64,000 nt of DNA. Origin: Acidimicrobiales bacterium (GTDB lineage Bacteria; Actinomycetota; Acidimicrobiia; Acidimicrobiales; AC-14). This document shows, piece by piece, positions 61,641 through 64,000 of this stretch. The first letter of the stretch is position 1. The number at the start of each line of letters is the position of its first letter. Under the pieces are notes generated by a model. The model saw only the letters and a list, made by a program, of their open reading frames with translations. It had not been told where the DNA came from and searched no databases. Both the position numbers and the translations under genes were made by a program. The stretch covers positions 19,609 to 83,608 of the forward strand of contig JAODBK010000067.1 of assembly GCA_025463925.1 (NCBI GenBank), given 5' to 3'.

Positions 61641-63068
61641 ATGACAACCACCATCGATCACGACCACGACCACAAGGTCGCCGATCTCTCCCTCGCCGCC
61701 TTCGGGCGCAAGGAGATCCAGCTGGCCGAGGAGGAGATGCCCGGCCTCATGGCCCTGCGGGCCGAGTACGCCGACAGCCAACCGCTCGCCGGCGCCCGCA
61801 TCAGCGGGTCGCTGCACATGACCATCCAGACCGCGGTGCTCATCGAGACGCTCATCGCCCTCGGCGCCCAGGTCCGGTGGGCCTCGTGCAACATCTTCTC
61901 GACGCAGGACCACGCCGCGGCCGCCATCGCCGAGGCCGGCATCCCGGTCTACGCGTGGAAGGGCGAGACCCTCGACGAGTACTGGTGGTGCACCGAGCGG
62001 ATCCTGCAGTGGCCCGACGGTGGTGGGCCCAACATGATCCTCGACGACGGCGGCGACGCCACGCTGCTCGTCCATTGGGGCGTCGAGTTCGAGAAGGCCG
62101 GCAAGGTGCCCGACCCGACCGACGAGACGAGCGACGAGGAGAAGGTGATCCTCCAGGTGCTGCGCCGCAGCCTGCAGGAGGACCCCAACCGCTGGACCAA
62201 CATCGCCAACGGCATCAAGGGCGTCACCGAGGAGACGACCACAGGAGTGCACCGCCTGTATCAGCGGGCCGCCGCGGGCACGCTGCTCTTCCCGGCGATC
62301 AACGTCAACGACTCGGTGACGAAGTCGAAGTTCGACAACCTCTACGGCATCCGCCACTCACTCATCGACGGCATCAACCGGGCCACCGACGTGATGATCG
62401 GCGGCAAGCTCGCGGTCGTCTGTGGCTACGGCGACGTCGGCAAGGGCTGCGCCGAGTCGTTGCGCGGCCAGGGCGCCCGCGTGGTGGTCACCGAGGTCGA
62501 CCCGATCTGTGCGCTGCAGGCGGCGATGGACGGGTACGAGGTCACCACCCTCGAGTCGGTGATCGACCGGGCCGACATCTTCGTCACCGCCACCGGCAAC
62601 AAGGACATCATCCTGGCCGACCACATGAAGCGGATGAAGCACAACGCCATCGTCGGGAACATCGGCCACTTCGACAACGAGATCGACATGGCCGGGCTCG
62701 GCCGCATGTCCGACGTGCGGCGGGTCAACATCAAGCCGCAGGTGGACGAGTTCGTCTTCCCCGACGGCCACTCGGTCATCGTCCTGGCCGAGGGCCGGCT
62801 GCTGAACCTCGGCTGCGCCACCGGTCACCCGAGCTTCGTCATGTCGTCGAGCTTCACCAACCAGGTGCTCGCGCAGTTGGAGGTCTTCACCCACACCGAC
62901 TTCTACGAGAACCGCGTCTACGTGCTGCCGAAGCACCTCGACGAGAAGGTCGCCCGGCTCCACCTCGACAAGCTCGGCGTCAAGCTCACGCAGCTCTCCC
63001 AGCAGCAGGCCGACTACATCGGCGTCCCCGTCGAGGGCCCGTACAAGCCCGACCAGTACCGCTACTGA
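61641..63068 (+). CDS. ahcY: Adenosylhomocysteinase
   Basis: 475 residues, the length of actinobacterial and eukaryote-type enzymes with the insertion (about 145-185) lacking in short forms. A ribosome site GGAGGT (61631-61636) fixes the ATG. Substrate region: [17 protein letters not shown] and [20 protein letters not shown]-binding: [16 protein letters not shown] (259-274). Catalytic lysine and aspartate in [10 protein letters not shown]. The C-terminus ends KPDQYRY, which completes the neighbouring subunit's NAD site. It hydrolyses S-adenosylhomocysteine to adenosine and homocysteine, relieving product inhibition of methyltransferases. Confidence 0.97.
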   Translation: MTTTIDHDHDHKVADLSLAAFGRKEIQLAEEEMPGLMALRAEYADSQPLAGARISGSLHMTIQTAVLIETLIALGAQVRWASCNIFSTQDHAAAAIAEAGIPVYAWKGETLDEYWWCTERILQWPDGGGPNMILDDGGDATLLVHWGVEFEKAGKVPDPTDETSDEEKVILQVLRRSLQEDPNRWTNIANGIKGVTEETTTGVHRLYQRAAAGTLLFPAINVNDSVTKSKFDNLYGIRHSLIDGINRATDVMIGGKLAVVCGYGDVGKGCAESLRGQGARVVVTEVDPICALQAAMDGYEVTTLESVIDRADIFVTATGNKDIILADHMKRMKHNAIVGNIGHFDNEIDMAGLGRMSDVRRVNIKPQVDEFVFPDGHSVIVLAEGRLLNLGCATGHPSFVMSSSFTNQVLAQLEVFTHTDFYENRVYVLPKHLDEKVARLHLDKLGVKLTQLSQQQADYIGVPVEGPYKPDQYRY

Positions 63069-63092
63069 CGTTCGCCCGCCGCCGCCCAGCGG

Positions 63093-63608
63093 TCAGTCGA
63101 GGTGGGGAGAGCCGGGCGAGGCGTCGTCGAGCACCAGGCCCATCACCACCGAGTCCCACAGCTCGCCGTTGCGGCGGCGCCAGTGCCGGCGGAGCCGGCC
63201 TTCCTCGGCGAAGCCGAACCGCTCGTACAACGCGTGCGCGGCGTGGTTGTGCGGCCAGTGCTGCAGGGCCAGCTTGTGGGCGCCGCGGTCGCGCGACCAG
63301 GCGACGGCGGCCGTCATGAGCGCGGTCCCGAGGCCTTGGCCCCGCCAGCCGTCGGCGACCGCCATGGCGACGTCGGCGATGCCATGGTTGATGTGCAAGC
63401 TCAGCGTCCCGACGAGCGCGCCGTCGGCCTCGGCCAGCAGCGTCACCGCATCACCGGCACCGAGCCGGTCGACGAAGTGGCCGCGGATGATGCGCTGGTC
63501 GACCGGCGCCTCGAGCCCGATCCACTTCCCCTCGGTCGCGACCGCGGTCATCAGTTCGGCCCACGCCTCGACGTCGTCGGCGGTCGCCTCGCGAACGGTC
63601 ACGGCCAT
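63093..63608 (-). CDS. GNAT family N-acetyltransferase
   Basis: 171 residues from the ATG at 63608; the frame to 63674 overlaps the comF promoter region. VTVREATADDVEAWAEL is a standard GNAT opening. Acetyl-CoA loop: ADGWRGQGLGTALMTAAVAW (R/QGxGxG/A). C-terminal HNHAAHALYERFGFAEEGRL with ALYERFGF is the YITLxVxxxNxxAxxLYEKxGF equivalent. It most resembles RimJ/RimL-like enzymes. Substrate unknown. Convergent with ahcY. Confidence 0.85.
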   Translation of the reverse strand: MAVTVREATADDVEAWAELMTAVATEGKWIGLEAPVDQRIIRGHFVDRLGAGDAVTLLAEADGALVGTLSLHINHGIADVAMAVADGWRGQGLGTALMTAAVAWSRDRGAHKLALQHWPHNHAAHALYERFGFAEEGRLRRHWRRRNGELWDSVVMGLVLDDASPGSPHLD

Positions 63609-63695
63609 CGCCGTAGGCTCCCATCCCGCGGTTCCGGCCGACGAGGCAATTCCGAGAAGGGGTCGTTGTCGCACCCCGTCGGTAGGTTCGGACGG

Positions 63696-64000
63696 GTGTT
63701 GCTCCCGACCAGCTGCCCGATCTGCGGCGCGCCCGGCCCGGCGCCGTGCCCGTCATGCGCCGCCGGGCTGCGGCCGCCGCCCGCGCTGCCCACACCGCCG
63801 GGGCTGGCGCGCTGCCACGCGGTGTTCGCGTACGAGGGGGCCGGGCGGGAGCTGGTCACGCGGCTGAAGTACCGCAACGCCCGGGCGGTGGCGGCCCGCC
63901 TGGCCGACGCCATGGCGGCGTTGGTCGACCCGAGCACGGTCGACGTGGTCACGTGGGCGCCGACGAGCGGCGGGCGCCGCCGGCGGCGCGGGTTCGACCA
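63696..64000 (+). CDS. comF: ComF family protein (3' end outside window)
   Basis: Open from a GTG at 63696 (next codon TTG) to the window end, about 101 residues seen. A zinc-ribbon start with CPICGAPG and CPSC leads to CHAVFAYEGAGRELVTRLKY, the ComF hinge (YxGxxRxLIxxLKY), then VDVVTWAPTSGGRRRRRGFD, which in ComF precedes the PRPP-binding motif. That motif lies outside the window. ComF proteins act in DNA uptake or as phosphoribosyltransferases. Confidence 0.85.
   Translation, partial: MLLPTSCPICGAPGPAPCPSCAAGLRPPPALPTPPGLARCHAVFAYEGAGRELVTRLKYRNARAVAARLADAMAALVDPSTVDVVTWAPTSGGRRRRRGFD

Overview
The window is high-GC DNA that looks actinobacterial. Evidence: coenzyme F420 genes (cofD, cofE), decaprenyl-phosphate arabinose genes (DPPR synthase, dprE1, dprE2), a DUF3499 protein next to a manB-type phosphomannomutase, GTG starts, and many 4-nt start/stop overlaps. 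The repeat-bearing secreted proteins and the very short zinc-ribbon protein suggest class Acidimicrobiia. That placement is inference; no rRNA or tRNA gene was found.

Layout. 0-8 kb: the end of an FtsX-type ABC permease, a beta-propeller protein, a MarR regulator with a sugar dehydrogenase, two small ABM-like proteins, cofD-cofE and a secreted CAP protein. 8-36 kb: a cell-surface glycan region. It holds a YfhO-like membrane protein, a minus-strand operon (Wzm/Wzt exporter, two glycosyltransferases, DPPR synthase, DprE1, DprE2, HAD phosphatase), a divergent operon (two glycosyltransferase-like proteins and a coiled-coil methyltransferase), a ubiquitin-like modifier with an Asp-box protein, a secreted amidase, an operon of three GT4 enzymes plus a nucleotide-sugar epimerase/reductase, and a GT2-membrane giant followed by a DUF5719-like protein. 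34-44 kb: MFS transporter, thioredoxin-like protein, FtsH, DUF3499, CPBP protease, a large membrane protein, a GT2 and manB.

44.3-58.7 kb is different. Codon use is visibly less GC-rich, the genes are small and of unrelated functions (VOC, SDR, phosphoribosyltransferase, methyltransferase, MmcQ/YjbR, P-loop kinase, orphan Flp pilin, small membrane proteins), and two genes carry frameshifts. There is a truncated IS3-family end. A family of short intergenic repeats, not found by eye elsewhere in the window, sits at most gene boundaries. I read it as a repeat-delimited gene-cassette-like island between manB and Trm112/SIS, genes that are normally close in Actinobacteria. Three class III nucleotide cyclases with three different input modules lie in or beside it.

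58.7-64 kb returns to core genes: a third cyclase, a Trm112-like protein, an SIS-domain sugar-phosphate isomerase, ahcY, a GNAT acetyltransferase and the start of comF. The functional theme outside the island is making, decorating and exporting a surface polysaccharide: sugar-phosphate supply (SIS, manB), decaprenyl-linked arabinose, glycosyltransferases, and a Wzm/Wzt exporter with a probable end-cap methyltransferase.
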